A stretch of 64,000 bases of DNA from JACQFK01 sp036383955 (GCA_036383955.1 DASVNH010000173.1:16343-80342); one strand, 5' to 3'. Positions 24,707-34,330 are shown, numbered from the stretch's first letter. Numbers and translations are program-made. The notes: a model not told the origin generated them from the sequence alone.

Positions 24707-25402
24707 ATGCTGATCGCCATTCTGTCGGTCGCGCTCGCGCAGGACGTCGACGCCGCCCTGGACAAGTTCAAGGCCGACCTCAAGGGCAAGGACGCCGCCG
24801 GCCGCGGGGCCGCGCTCGCCGAGCTGGCCAAGACCCAGTCGCCGAAGATCACCGCCAAGATCAACTCGTTCCTGGTCGGCGACATCCCCGAAGTCCGCGT
24901 CGCCGCCGCCGGCGCGCTCGCCCTGCAGACCGAGCAGAAGAAGACGGCGGTCCCCTATCTGATCAGCGCCGCGACCCCCAACGCCAAGAACCCGCTGGTG
25001 CTCGCGGCCATCCTCGCCGCCCTCGGCAAGCTCGGCGACGAGGCCGGCATGGTCGAGGTCAACAAGCACTACGGGGCCGAGCTGGACGTCGCCAAGGCCG
25101 CGATCCAGGCGGCGTCGGAGATCAAGAGCGCGTCCTCGTTCGACCCCCTCATCAAGGAGCTCAAGGCCTGCGACGAGGCGCTCAAGCCGCGCGACCGGAC
25201 GCAGGGCGGCGGCTTCGGCGGCGGCTTCGGCCGCATGGACGGCCCGAACAACCCCCGCGAAGCCCGCGAGCGGGCCCGCGAAATCCAGCCCCTCATCAAG
25301 GGCCTGCTGGCCTCGATGGCCGGCGTGACCTGCGAGGACGGCAAGGACTGGGAGAGCTGGTGGAAGGAAAACCGCTCCAAGTTCAAACCCGCGAAGAGCT
25401 GA
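24707..25402 (+). CDS. Secreted HEAT-repeat protein
   Basis: 231 residues with a very short signal peptide lacking any basic residue (MLIAILSVALAQ). A strong Shine-Dalgarno (GGGGAGGGATCT) fixes the ATG. Residues 20-150 show HEAT-like helical pairs (PEVRVAAAGALALQTEQKKTAVPYLISAA, PLVLAAILAALGKLGDEA). A Gly-rich linker (GGGFGGGFGRMDGPNNP) precedes a final helix with CEDGKDWESWWKENRSKF, a tail common in secreted HEAT proteins of planctomycetes. Scaffold or inhibitor role; no enzyme activity is expected. Confidence 0.85.
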   Translation: MLIAILSVALAQDVDAALDKFKADLKGKDAAGRGAALAELAKTQSPKITAKINSFLVGDIPEVRVAAAGALALQTEQKKTAVPYLISAATPNAKNPLVLAAILAALGKLGDEAGMVEVNKHYGAELDVAKAAIQAASEIKSASSFDPLIKELKACDEALKPRDRTQGGGFGGGFGRMDGPNNPREARERAREIQPLIKGLLASMAGVTCEDGKDWESWWKENRSKFKPAKS

Positions 25403-25424
25403 TCCGCGACGTCCTATCCTTAGG

Positions 25425-26483
25425 ATGATCGCCGCGATCCTGGCTCTCGCTCTCGCGCAGGAAGAGCCTCCCGACAACTCGTGGGGCGCCTGGTGGCCCG
25501 CCGCGCAGTGGTCGAGGAAGAGCGAACCGCCCGACGATGCCTCGGTCAAAGCGGCCCGGCGGACCTGGGAACGGGTCGACTTTCCCAGGATCGAAACGCC
25601 CTGGGGGTCGCCGTCCGTGTCCCTCTCCACCCTGGAGATGAAAGCCCCCTATCCCGAGCGCCGCTGCCTCCGCTTCGACCTGGTCTTTCAGGGACCTGGA
25701 ACGGTCGACGAGGAAGCGTGGAAGAAGCACCCCGTTCCGCCCAAGGGAGCCGTGGTCGCGGACATCCTCAGCCGGGGAAAGGTCGTGCGCGCGTCGTTGA
25801 ACGTGCCGGCGATCACGGGATGGGTCGGCGGAGGCCTGGGGTCGTCGGGCGACATGCTCATCGAGTTCGATTTCCTTCCCGACGATCTCGAGGACTACTG
25901 GGTCCGCATCAAAATCGCCGAGCGGACCGTCTGGTTCCTGATTCCCTACGGCTTCGGCTCCGATCCGTTGAAACCACTCTCCGCGGTCCGAGGCGCCGAG
26001 GGTCCGCCGCGCGCGCCGGAAGGCCGCGGAGAAAAGGATCAGGTCGTCGCGTGGTCGGCCGTCGACGTCGATCTCGGCTGGACGGACGCGGCATGGAAGA
26101 TCCGAAGCGACATGCCCAAAGAGTTGAAAGACGTTTGGGAGTGGACCCGCGACAAGCGCAATGTGGACCTTCGGATGTCGAATCCCTTCGACGGCGCGGG
26201 CCGACTGTCGCTATACAAGGAAGACCTGAACGCTCCCTGGACGCTCAACAATCCGAGGACCACCCTCGCGATCGGCATTCCGGGCAAACGCGTGTTGTTC
26301 TCCACGCTGAAGTCGGTCGAGAAAGGAGAAGATCCGTTTCGGCGATCGGACAGCTTCAACCTCTGGCGGCAGCCCTCGGACACGCGGACGTGGGGCCTGC
26401 TGCGTGTCACGGTCGAGGAGACCGCCTTCGAGCTGGCTGTTCCCGGCAGTCTATTCCTCTACACCCACGGCGCCCCGCGCTGA
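25425..26483 (+). CDS. Secreted protein of unknown function
   Basis: 352 residues with a short, uncharged signal peptide (MIAAILALALAQ). The rest is beta-rich and soluble, with many Trp residues, and ends FELAVPGSLFLYTHGAPR. No known domain is recognised. Codon use is visibly less GC-biased at third positions than in the neighbours (more AAA, TTT, GAT, TTC/TTT mixing), which could mean a different age or origin. It follows the HEAT gene by 22 bases and may share its transcript. Confidence 0.75.
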   Translation: MIAAILALALAQEEPPDNSWGAWWPAAQWSRKSEPPDDASVKAARRTWERVDFPRIETPWGSPSVSLSTLEMKAPYPERRCLRFDLVFQGPGTVDEEAWKKHPVPPKGAVVADILSRGKVVRASLNVPAITGWVGGGLGSSGDMLIEFDFLPDDLEDYWVRIKIAERTVWFLIPYGFGSDPLKPLSAVRGAEGPPRAPEGRGEKDQVVAWSAVDVDLGWTDAAWKIRSDMPKELKDVWEWTRDKRNVDLRMSNPFDGAGRLSLYKEDLNAPWTLNNPRTTLAIGIPGKRVLFSTLKSVEKGEDPFRRSDSFNLWRQPSDTRTWGLLRVTVEETAFELAVPGSLFLYTHGAPR

Positions 26484-26550
26484 TTCCGCCGTCCTTTCGG
26501 TCTACCGTCTACGGTCTACGGTGCCCCGCCGAGAAGCATAGTATTACTGC

Positions 26551-27963
26551 GTGCTCCTAATCCTCGCGCTCCTCGTCCAGGAACGTCATGTCTCGACGTC
26601 CGGCGCCGACGCGAACGCGGGGACGTCGGACGCCCCCTGGCGCACGATCCAGAAGGCGGCCCGCGAGGCCCGGCCCGGCGACGTCGTCCTCATCCACGCG
26701 GGCACCTACGCCGAGAACGTCGCGATCGAAGTCTCCGGCTCGGAAGGCAAGCCGATCACGTTCAAGGCCGCCGGCGACGGCCCCGCGCGGATCGACGGCG
26801 CCCAGCGGCCGGCGGACGACCCCCTGATCCTCATCGAGAACCGGAGTCATCTGGTGATCGAGGGGCTGGAGCTGCTGAACGCGGAGACGGACAACCCCGA
26901 GGTCGTGCCCTGCGGCGTCTGGCTCAAGGGGGCGGGGGAGGACGTCGCCCTCCGCAAGCTCAAGGTCTCCCGGATCCGCCAGCTCTCGAAAAAAGACGGC
27001 GACGCGCACGGGATCGCCGTGTACGGCACGGACGGCAAGGTCCCCTGGAGCCGCGTCGCCGTCGAAGGCTGCGAGATCTTCGACTGCCGGCTCGGCAGCA
27101 GCGAAGCGCTCGCGCTGAACGGCAACGTCGACGTCTTCCTCGTCGCGGACAACACGGTCCGCGACTGCGACAACATCGGCATCGTCGCCATCGGCCACGA
27201 GAAGACCGCGCCCGCGAACGACCAGGCCCGCCGCGGCAAGATCGTCGGCAACAAGGTCTTCCACATCAGCTCCTTCGGCAATCCCTCCTACGGCGACGAG
27301 CGCTCCGCCGCCGGGATCTACGTGGACGGGGGGCGCGACATCCTCATCGAGCGCAACCTCGTGCGCCAGTGCGACTACGGCATCGAGGTCGGCTGCGAAA
27401 ACCCCGGGACCGCGACGGACGTCGTCGTCCGCTCCAACGTCCTCTACCGGAACTCCGTGGCCGGCCTCATCTTCGGGGGCTACGACGAGAAGCGCGGCAG
27501 CGTCGAGCGCTGCCTCTTCGCGCACAACACCCTCTGGAGCAACGACACGACGGACTCGGGCAGCGGCGAGATCGTGATCCAGAAGTCGCGCGACAACGTC
27601 CTCCGCCACAACCTGATCGTGCCGGGCGCCAAGGGGCTCGCGATCACGAACCCGTTCGACTCCCCCGGCAACAGCGCGAACTGGAACGTCTACGGCGTGA
27701 AGTCGCCTTCCTTCGTCTGGCGCGAGAAGGAGGTCGAGAGCTTCGCGGCCTTCCGGCAGGCGGGACAGGAGCGCGACGGCCGCGTCGGGGAGCCTCACTT
27801 CGCCGACCTCCCGACCGGCGATCTGCGGCCCCGCCGGGAGTCGGCCGCCGTGAACGCCGGCGATCCCGCGTTCAAGGCCGCTCCCGGCGAGCTGGACTTC
27901 AGCGGCGCGCCGCGGGTCGCGGGCCCCCGGGTGGACGCCGGCGCTTTCGAACTTCAGAGGTGA
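26551..27963 (+). CDS. Secreted right-handed beta-helix protein (DUF1565/pectate-lyase-like)
   Basis: 470 residues starting at GTG (VLLILALLVQ, an uncharged mini signal peptide); a TATTAC box ends three bases earlier. The N-terminus has the DUF1565 motif (HVSTSGADANAGTSDAPWRTIQKAAREARPGDVVLIHAGTY). Repeated parallel beta-helix coils follow, with rows such as ILIERNLVRQCDYGIEVG, VVVRSNVLYRNSVAGLIFGG and NVLRHNLIV. The C-terminal FSGAPRVAGPRVDAGAFE is typical of the family. Likely a polysaccharide lyase or carbohydrate-binding protein; catalytic residues cannot be assigned. The following metallohydrolase starts 4 bases after its stop. Confidence 0.85.
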   Translation: MLLILALLVQERHVSTSGADANAGTSDAPWRTIQKAAREARPGDVVLIHAGTYAENVAIEVSGSEGKPITFKAAGDGPARIDGAQRPADDPLILIENRSHLVIEGLELLNAETDNPEVVPCGVWLKGAGEDVALRKLKVSRIRQLSKKDGDAHGIAVYGTDGKVPWSRVAVEGCEIFDCRLGSSEALALNGNVDVFLVADNTVRDCDNIGIVAIGHEKTAPANDQARRGKIVGNKVFHISSFGNPSYGDERSAAGIYVDGGRDILIERNLVRQCDYGIEVGCENPGTATDVVVRSNVLYRNSVAGLIFGGYDEKRGSVERCLFAHNTLWSNDTTDSGSGEIVIQKSRDNVLRHNLIVPGAKGLAITNPFDSPGNSANWNVYGVKSPSFVWREKEVESFAAFRQAGQERDGRVGEPHFADLPTGDLRPRRESAAVNAGDPAFKAAPGELDFSGAPRVAGPRVDAGAFELQR

Positions 27964-27967
27964 CTCG

Positions 27968-29290
27968 ATGCTGCTTCTGCTCGCGCTCCAGCTCACGCCG
28001 GTCGAGGTCGACGGCCCCTGCCGGATCCACCTGACGGACCCGGCCGGCAAGCCCGTGAAGCCGCCCGGCTTCCCGTTCTGGAAGGATCACTTCGTCGTCC
28101 CGGGCCGCGTCGAGCTCGACCTGCCGCCGGGCCGCTACGCGTATGAGGTCGAGCGCGGGCCGGAGTGGACGTCCGCCGCGGGAACGTTCGACGTCCCCGG
28201 CCCGCTCAAGGCCGGGCTGAAGCGCGTCGCCGACCTGGCGTCGGAGGGCTGGTGGTCCGGCGACCTCCACATCCACCGGCCGCCGGGGGACGTCGAGCTG
28301 CTCATGAAAGCGGAAGACCTGCGGGTCGGGCCCGTGATCACCTGGTGGAACGCGCGGACGCTCGAGGGCGGGCCGTTGCGGAGCTTCGACGGCCGGCTCA
28401 CGCGCGCGATCGAAGGCGAGGACGAGCGGGAGGGCGGCGCGCTGCTCTACTTCAACCTGAAGGCGCCGCTCGCGATCCAGGGCGCGAAGCGCGAATGGCC
28501 GTCGCCGGTCGCGTTCCTCGAAAAGGCGGCCGGCGCGCACGTCGACATCGAGAAGCCGTTCTGGTGGGACGTCCCGGTCTGGCTGGCGACGGGGAAGACG
28601 CACACGATCGGCATCGCGAACAACCACATGTGCCGCTCGACGGTGATGGACCGGGAGGCCTGGGGCAAGCCGCGGGACGCCGCGCGACTTCCCGCGCCGC
28701 ACGGCAACGGGCTGTGGACCCAGGAGATCTACTATCAGATCCTCAACGCCGGCCTGCGCGTGCCGCCCTCGGCGGGCAGCGCGTCGGGCGTCCTGCCGAA
28801 CCCGGTCGGCTACAACCGCGTCTACGTGAAGCTCGACGGCCCGCTCGACTGGGACGCCTGGTGGGAAGGGCTGCGCGCCGGCCGCTCGTTCGTGACGAAC
28901 GGGCCGCTGCTGCGGGTCGACGACCGCCTGCGCGGCCGCGTCGACTCGCGCGATCCGGTGAAGGCCGTCGAGCTGATCGTCAACGGCAAGGTCGAGCGAA
29001 CGGCGCCCGGTCCGGAGTTCGACTTCGGCGCCGTGAAGATCGAGCGCGGCTGGTTCCTGGTGCGGGCCATCGCCGACGTCCCCCACACCTTCCGCTTCGC
29101 CTCCACCGCGCCGCGCTGGGTGGGCGGTCCGCGGATCTCGCGCGCCGCCGTCCGCTTCTTCCTCGACTGGGTCGACGAGCGCATGAAGCGGGTCGACCTG
29201 CCCGAGCCCGAAAAGGCGGAGGTGCTGCGCCCCCATCTCGCCGCGCGGACCTTCTGGCTCAATCTCCTCGAGCGCGCGACGGACGACTAG
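27968..29290 (+). CDS. CehA/McbA-family metallohydrolase, secreted
   Basis: 440 residues with an uncharged mini signal peptide (MLLLLALQ). The CehA/McbA family signature WWSGDLHIHRPPGD (His pair for metal binding) is at about residues 93-106; later segments IGIANNHMCRS and YYQILNAGLRVPPSAGSASG also fit the PHP-like fold. Family members hydrolyse carbamates or phosphoesters, but most have no known substrate. Start has GAGGTG at about ten bases upstream, within the end of the beta-helix gene, so the two are probably co-translated. It ends in a 58-bp palindrome. Confidence 0.85.
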   Translation: MLLLLALQLTPVEVDGPCRIHLTDPAGKPVKPPGFPFWKDHFVVPGRVELDLPPGRYAYEVERGPEWTSAAGTFDVPGPLKAGLKRVADLASEGWWSGDLHIHRPPGDVELLMKAEDLRVGPVITWWNARTLEGGPLRSFDGRLTRAIEGEDEREGGALLYFNLKAPLAIQGAKREWPSPVAFLEKAAGAHVDIEKPFWWDVPVWLATGKTHTIGIANNHMCRSTVMDREAWGKPRDAARLPAPHGNGLWTQEIYYQILNAGLRVPPSAGSASGVLPNPVGYNRVYVKLDGPLDWDAWWEGLRAGRSFVTNGPLLRVDDRLRGRVDSRDPVKAVELIVNGKVERTAPGPEFDFGAVKIERGWFLVRAIADVPHTFRFASTAPRWVGGPRISRAAVRFFLDWVDERMKRVDLPEPEKAEVLRPHLAARTFWLNLLERATDD

Positions 29291-29295
29291 GAAAG

Positions 29296-29353
29296 GACAA
29301 ATCTTCCCGGGATGTTTGTCCCGACCGGGACAAACATCCCGGGAAGATTTGTC
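29296..29353. terminator. 58-bp near-perfect palindrome between convergent genes
   Basis: Two 28-base arms (each beginning GACAAATCTTCCCGGGATG on its own strand) separated by two bases. It fills the space between the metallohydrolase stop (29290) and the CHAT gene stop (29358), so it is placed as a bidirectional terminator. The first 25 bases of each arm are identical to the palindrome at 58516-58573. Confidence 0.85.
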
Positions 29354-29357
29354 TCGG

Positions 29358-32300
29358 CTAAGGACGTCCCGAGAGGACGAAGGGCGCCCAGTAGTAGGGG
29401 TGGGACGTCTTGGGGTCCTTCAGGAGCGCGCGCTGGGCCGCGCGCAGGGCGGGGGCGGGGCCTGACGCGTCGAGCGCGTCGTAGAACGCGCGCATCAGGG
29501 CGGCGGTGCTGTCGTCGGCGACGGCCCACTGCGACATGACCAGCGTGGGCACGCCCGCGACGAAGGCCGACCAGCTCAGGCCCAGCACGCCTTCGCCCGA
29601 GACCTCGCGTCCTCGCGCCGTCTCGCAGGCCGAGAGCACGAGCAGCTCGGCCTTGAGCTCCAGCTCCGCGAGCTCCCGCGCCTGGAGGTAGCCGTCATGG
29701 CCGCCGCCCGACGCGAGCACCACGAAGGAGCTCAGGGGGACGGCCTCGTCGACCCGTCCGTGCGTGGCCAGATGGATCCGCCGGGCGCGCCCCAGCGACT
29801 CGCGGACCCGGGTCTCGCTCGCCGCCGCCCCCGTGAGCGCCTTCACGCCGGCCCGCTCCGCCAGCGTCTCCGCCTCCCGCCGCGCCGCTTCCAGCGGCGT
29901 GAAGCCGCCGGGCATCTCCGGGTCCCCGACGATCAGCCAGGGCCCCTCCGCCGCGGGTTTCCGTGCCGACGTCCTCAAGAACGCCGTCGCGGAGGGCGCG
30001 TAGCTCAGGCTCACGCGCTCGATCCAGGCCTTTCCGTCCGGGCCCCTCAGGGCCTGGAAGGGCATCCCGTGCAGGAAGCCGTCGGGGCTGATCACGACGT
30101 GGTCGACGCCCTCCAGCGCGGCCTCGACGGGCTTGAGCAGAGCCGCGTAGAGGGCCGCCGCGCCCGGGCCCGGGTCGGAGGAGGCGTTCGAGCAGGCGGC
30201 CCAGAAAGCCTCGACGCGCTCGCGGAGGCCGTCGCGCTTCACCTCGACGCACAGCAGCGGCGCTCCGGGCTTCAGCGCGAACAGCAGGATCCGCTCCGGT
30301 CCGACCAGATAGGAGAGGAACGCGCGGCGGGGGCCCAGCGCCCGCTGGAGCTCCTCGAGCGTGGCCGGCGCGAAGTGCCCGCGGACGGCGGGCAGCTCGG
30401 GATGTCGGGCATACAGCTCGCGGCGGTATTCGTCGAGGTCCTCGCGGGCGCGGGCCAGGCGGGTCTCGGCGGCCTCGCGCTCGTCGGCGGTGCGGGCGCT
30501 TTCGACGGCCGTCATGGCGGCGGAGCTGGCGTCCTGCCGCGCCGCTTCGGCCCCGCGCTCGTCCGGGGAGAGGAAGCGCGCCGGGGTGCCCTCGAGGAGC
30601 TCGATGAGCGTGCGCGCCTTGGCCTTTTCCGCCGCCTCGAAGGCGTCCGCCGCGCGGTCCAGGCGGCGCAGGGCGTCGGCGAGAAGGACGTACGCGGGCG
30701 CGTGGTCCGCGAGCAGGCCCTGGCGGAGAGCCGGATCGCGGAAGCCGCGGCGGATGTCCTCCAGGAAGGGAAGCGCGCGCTGGTAGGCGTCGACGGCCTT
30801 CGCGAAATCGCCCCGGGCGGCGCGGGTGCGGCCGATCCCGACGTGCGCCATGTAGCGCCGCTCCGGCGAGCCGGACGCGTCCGCGTCGCGGGCCACTTCA
30901 GCCAGGAGGAGGAGGGCGCGGTCGGTGTCGCCGCGCGCGAGGGCGAGCTCGCTCTGGTTCGAGCGCAGGTAGAAGCGGGCCCGCGCGGCGCTGGGATCCC
31001 GCGCGAGCTCCAGGCCCGCGCGGTAGTGCGCCTCCGCCTCGTCGAAGCGCCCCTGCAGGCGGACGGTGATGCCCAGGTTGCTCCGGGCGAGGGCGGCCAT
31101 CGGCAGCTCGCCCAGCGCCCGCAGGGCCTCGGCGGCGGCGACGAGGGACGCTTCCGCCTCCTTGGGACGTCCGAGGCGCCGCTGGGCCTCGCCGAGGTTC
31201 AGGCGCGCGATCGCCGCCAGGCGGGACAGGCGAAGCTTTTCCCACAGGGCGAGCGTGTCCTCGAGGCGGCGCGCGGCCTTCTCGAGCTCGTTCGCGGCCA
31301 GGTACACGAGGCCTTCCGTGCCCAGGAGCCGCCCGCGGATCATCGGGTCGTCCTCCTCCCTCAGGCGGGCGAGGCCGGCCTTGACGTGGTCGAGCGCGCC
31401 GCCGAAGTCCCCGCGCTCGTAGCAGGACAGCGCGACCTGGTCGCGCGCGCGGGCCTCCGCCGACGGCGTCTTCAGCGCGAGGGCCAGCGTGAGCAGGCGC
31501 TCGCCCTGCCGCGCCGCCTCTTCCGCGCGGCCGGTCCGCTGGAGCGCGAAGAGGGTGTAAGCGGCGGCTTCGAAGCGAAGGTCGTCGACGTTGTCCTTCT
31601 CCGCGACCGCCGCCGCCCGCCGCAGCTCCTCGAGGCTGCGGTCGGCCCGTCCGGCGTCCGCGTAGGCGAAGCCCAGGGACACGCGCGTCCAGGCCGCGCC
31701 GACCTCGCCGCCCTCGAGCCCGTCCCAGAGATCGCGCGCGGTCTCGAGGCGTTCGACGGCCTCCCCCGGCCGGCCCAGGACGGCCTTCATCTGGCCCCAG
31801 GAGGTGCAGGCCATGGCGCGGAGCAGCGGCTTGCCCGAGAGGTCGGCCGCCTCGACCGCGAGCTCCAGGCGCCGGAAGCCGTCGTCGGGCCGTCCGGTGA
31901 TGGTGAGCTCGACGCCCTCCTCGGTCATCGTCTTGATGAGCCGCATGCCGATCAGGCCGTCTTTTTTCTTGAGGAGCTCGCGCCGCGCGGCCGCCTCGGG
32001 GGAGGCCAGGAGCTCGCGCGCCAGCTCCAGGGCGGCCGGTTCCCGCGCCCACCATTTCCAGACGCCCTTTTCGCGGCGAAGCTCGAGGCTCCAGATCTGG
32101 AAGGCCTCGTCCGGGAAATCCTCGTCCGCCTTCGTCCAGCGTCCGTTGAAGGCGAGGAACAGGCGCGCGACGTCTTCCTTCAGCGAGATGACTTCGAGCT
32201 TCCAGCCGGATCGCGGGGGGTCGGAGGCGTAGGCCGCCGCCTCCTCGGCGGAGGCGAGGAAAGCCTTTCGCTGGGGCGCCGTGTCCGACCAGGCGCCCAT

Positions 32301-32402
32301 CGCGGCCTCGATCTTTCCCTGCTGGAAGGGAAGGATGAAGCGGTCGACCGCCTCGACGATCTCCGCCTGGGAGGCCAGGACCAGCAGCGCCCAGAACGTC
32401 AT
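29358..32402 (-). CDS. TPR-CHAT caspase-like protease
   Basis: 1014 residues from ATG 32402, which overlaps the subtilisin stop by four bases. The N-terminus is an uncharged mini signal peptide (MTFWALLVLASQ), followed by a small domain (20-130) and about ten TPR units (about 170-640). A CHAT domain covers about 690-1014, with the catalytic pair intact: His881 in HLATHG and Cys926 in LVLSACETARG. CHAT proteins are clan CD cysteine proteases related to separase and caspases; TPRs usually recruit the substrate. Coupling to a serine protease gene suggests a two-protease cascade, probably outside the cytoplasm. The trigger and target are unknown. Confidence 0.92.
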   Translation of the reverse strand: MTFWALLVLASQAEIVEAVDRFILPFQQGKIEAAMGAWSDTAPQRKAFLASAEEAAAYASDPPRSGWKLEVISLKEDVARLFLAFNGRWTKADEDFPDEAFQIWSLELRREKGVWKWWAREPAALELARELLASPEAAARRELLKKKDGLIGMRLIKTMTEEGVELTITGRPDDGFRRLELAVEAADLSGKPLLRAMACTSWGQMKAVLGRPGEAVERLETARDLWDGLEGGEVGAAWTRVSLGFAYADAGRADRSLEELRRAAAVAEKDNVDDLRFEAAAYTLFALQRTGRAEEAARQGERLLTLALALKTPSAEARARDQVALSCYERGDFGGALDHVKAGLARLREEDDPMIRGRLLGTEGLVYLAANELEKAARRLEDTLALWEKLRLSRLAAIARLNLGEAQRRLGRPKEAEASLVAAAEALRALGELPMAALARSNLGITVRLQGRFDEAEAHYRAGLELARDPSAARARFYLRSNQSELALARGDTDRALLLLAEVARDADASGSPERRYMAHVGIGRTRAARGDFAKAVDAYQRALPFLEDIRRGFRDPALRQGLLADHAPAYVLLADALRRLDRAADAFEAAEKAKARTLIELLEGTPARFLSPDERGAEAARQDASSAAMTAVESARTADEREAAETRLARAREDLDEYRRELYARHPELPAVRGHFAPATLEELQRALGPRRAFLSYLVGPERILLFALKPGAPLLCVEVKRDGLRERVEAFWAACSNASSDPGPGAAALYAALLKPVEAALEGVDHVVISPDGFLHGMPFQALRGPDGKAWIERVSLSYAPSATAFLRTSARKPAAEGPWLIVGDPEMPGGFTPLEAARREAETLAERAGVKALTGAAASETRVRESLGRARRIHLATHGRVDEAVPLSSFVVLASGGGHDGYLQARELAELELKAELLVLSACETARGREVSGEGVLGLSWSAFVAGVPTLVMSQWAVADDSTAALMRAFYDALDASGPAPALRAAQRALLKDPKTSHPYYWAPFVLSGRP

Positions 32403-34330
32403 TTGGCCTTGACGGCCGCGAGCACGGCGCGCACGGCCTTGAGGTCGAGCTTGCCGCGGCCCCAGCCGGGATTGGGCAGCGTCCCCGTGAAGGCGTCCCG
32501 GCTCAGGTTCGCGACGAGCAGCTCCCGGATCTCCCCCACGGTGAGATCCGGGTTCTTCTGGAGCATCAGCGCGATCACGCCGGCGGCGTAGGGAGTGGCC
32601 GCGCTCGTCCCGTTCATGTACCAGTAGCGCCCGGTGGTCTCGATCGGGTACGGCGGCGTCGTTCCCTCCGCGAGGGCGCAGAGATGGAACTGGCCGGGCG
32701 CGACCAGCTCGGGTTTCACGGCCTCGCCGACGCGGGCCGGCCCGGGGTTCGAGTAGGAGGACAGCGCGCCGATCGTGAGCGGCTTGCCGTTCACGCCCCA
32801 GGTCCCCTTGCCTTTCTTGGTCTCCATGGCCCCGTTGAAGTCGTAGCTGCCGACCGTGACGGCCTGCGCCGCCGCCCCCGGCGTGGCGATCTGCTTGCCC
32901 GCGACGGCCGTCGCGCCCGTGAAGCGCACCGGCTTGATGATCGTCCCGGCCGCGCCCCCGACGGCGTTCCAGGCCATGTAGGCGTCGACCGGCACCGCGG
33001 TGCCGGAGGCCGACCAGAGGTCCAGCGCGTAAGACCCGGCGGATGTCACGGCCAGCTGCACGGAGATGTCCTGCGTGAAGGGGTTGAGGGTGGCGGTGAA
33101 CTGGGTCACGTTCGCCGGGGTCGTCCCGACCGTTTTGAAAAAGAGATCCGCGCCGATCTTCGAGCCGAAGTAGAGGGTCACCTGGCCGACGGTGCCGGGA
33201 TGCACCTCCCACTCGATCCGCGCGGGCTTGTCCGCCGGGCCCAGGACGGCGCCGGCGTGCAGCCCGCGGTCGCCTTCGTTGCCCGCGGCGATGCAGAGCG
33301 CGCGGCCCTTGGCCGTCGAGGCGAAGCGCCCGCTGAGCTGCCGCTCGAGGACGCGCTGGCCGTCGCGCCCGCCCGACTGCCCGCCGAGGCTGCACGACAT
33401 GACGAAGGGCCGGCCGCCGGACGTCGCTTCGATCCAGCCGGCGATGGGCCCGAGCAGGAAGGAGTTCTCCAGGCCCCGGCCCGACGAGCCGCCGACGCGG
33501 ACCGCGATGAGCTCCGCCTCGGGCGCCACGCCGGCGAAGGTCGGATCCGAATGGCCCCGGCCGTTGCCCGCCGCGATCGAGCCGCAGGCCGTCCCGTGCC
33601 CGTTCGCGTCGAGGCTGCCGATCGTGCGCGCGGACGCGCGCAGCTCGGCCGTGAGCTGCTCGCGCGTGAAGACCGTGCCGAACGACGTCCCGTCGGGCCA
33701 GGTGACCGGCGCGGCGCCTCCGATCTTCTTCTTCGCGAAGAGGTCGCCGGTCGTGTCCCAGAAGGCGAGGAGGCGGGACACGGGCTTGCCGTCGGCGCCC
33801 ATCGTGATGAAATCCGGATGTCTGAAGTCGAGGCCGGAATCGACGATCGCGACGACCACGCCCTTGCCTTTCAAGCCCTGGAGGCCGCCGCGGGCCGTGA
33901 CCTCCTGCGTGCCGCGCGTCGCCTCCGGCGCGATCGGGGGCTGCGGCGGAACGATGGCCGCGTAGCCTCCCTCCACCCAGAGGAGGCCGGGGAAGCGGGC
34001 CATCTGGTTGAAGGCCGGGCCCGTCGTGGGCACCAGGACGTCGGCCCATTTCTCGAAGCGCCCCAGCACGTGCGTCTCGGGCACCGCGAAGCCCGCGCAG
34101 GCGTCGGCCGTCCGGAATTCCAGGTGGAAGGGGCGGTAGCTCTTCGCCTGGACCGCCAGCGCGGGCAGGCGCGGGGCGTCGCCGTCGGCCAGGGCCGCGC
34201 CCAGGTCCGCGGCCAGCGCCTCGACGGGCAGATCCTGGAGCGTCGACACGGAGCTGGGAAGCGAGGGAGGCGCGCCGCCGGCGCATCCGGCCAGGAGCAG
34301 GAGCAGAAAGAGGCGGGGTTGAACGTTCAT
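32399..34330 (-). CDS. Subtilisin-like (S8) serine protease, predicted lipoprotein
   Basis: 643 residues. Lipoprotein signal (LLLLAGC, Cys16). The S8 catalytic triad is complete: Asp164 in VAIVDSGLD, His245 in NGHGTACGS and Ser576 in NGTSAATP. The region 20-150 before the domain may be a propeptide (GGYAAIVPPQPPIAPEATRGTQEV at its end). An insertion of about 150 beta-rich residues (roughly 355-500) lies between the His and Ser blocks, resembling PA- or P-like inserts. It is the first gene of the pair with the CHAT protease (four-base ATGA overlap). A soluble, membrane-anchored protease acting on secreted or surface proteins is expected. Confidence 0.93.
   Translation of the reverse strand: MNVQPRLFLLLLLAGCAGGAPPSLPSSVSTLQDLPVEALAADLGAALADGDAPRLPALAVQAKSYRPFHLEFRTADACAGFAVPETHVLGRFEKWADVLVPTTGPAFNQMARFPGLLWVEGGYAAIVPPQPPIAPEATRGTQEVTARGGLQGLKGKGVVVAIVDSGLDFRHPDFITMGADGKPVSRLLAFWDTTGDLFAKKKIGGAAPVTWPDGTSFGTVFTREQLTAELRASARTIGSLDANGHGTACGSIAAGNGRGHSDPTFAGVAPEAELIAVRVGGSSGRGLENSFLLGPIAGWIEATSGGRPFVMSCSLGGQSGGRDGQRVLERQLSGRFASTAKGRALCIAAGNEGDRGLHAGAVLGPADKPARIEWEVHPGTVGQVTLYFGSKIGADLFFKTVGTTPANVTQFTATLNPFTQDISVQLAVTSAGSYALDLWSASGTAVPVDAYMAWNAVGGAAGTIIKPVRFTGATAVAGKQIATPGAAAQAVTVGSYDFNGAMETKKGKGTWGVNGKPLTIGALSSYSNPGPARVGEAVKPELVAPGQFHLCALAEGTTPPYPIETTGRYWYMNGTSAATPYAAGVIALMLQKNPDLTVGEIRELLVANLSRDAFTGTLPNPGWGRGKLDLKAVRAVLAAVKAK

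Noticed and set aside
32403..34286. N-terminal extension of the CHAT protein frame across the subtilisin gene
   Set aside because: The extension is the subtilisin gene read out of frame; the ATGA overlap and mini signal peptide place the start at 32402.
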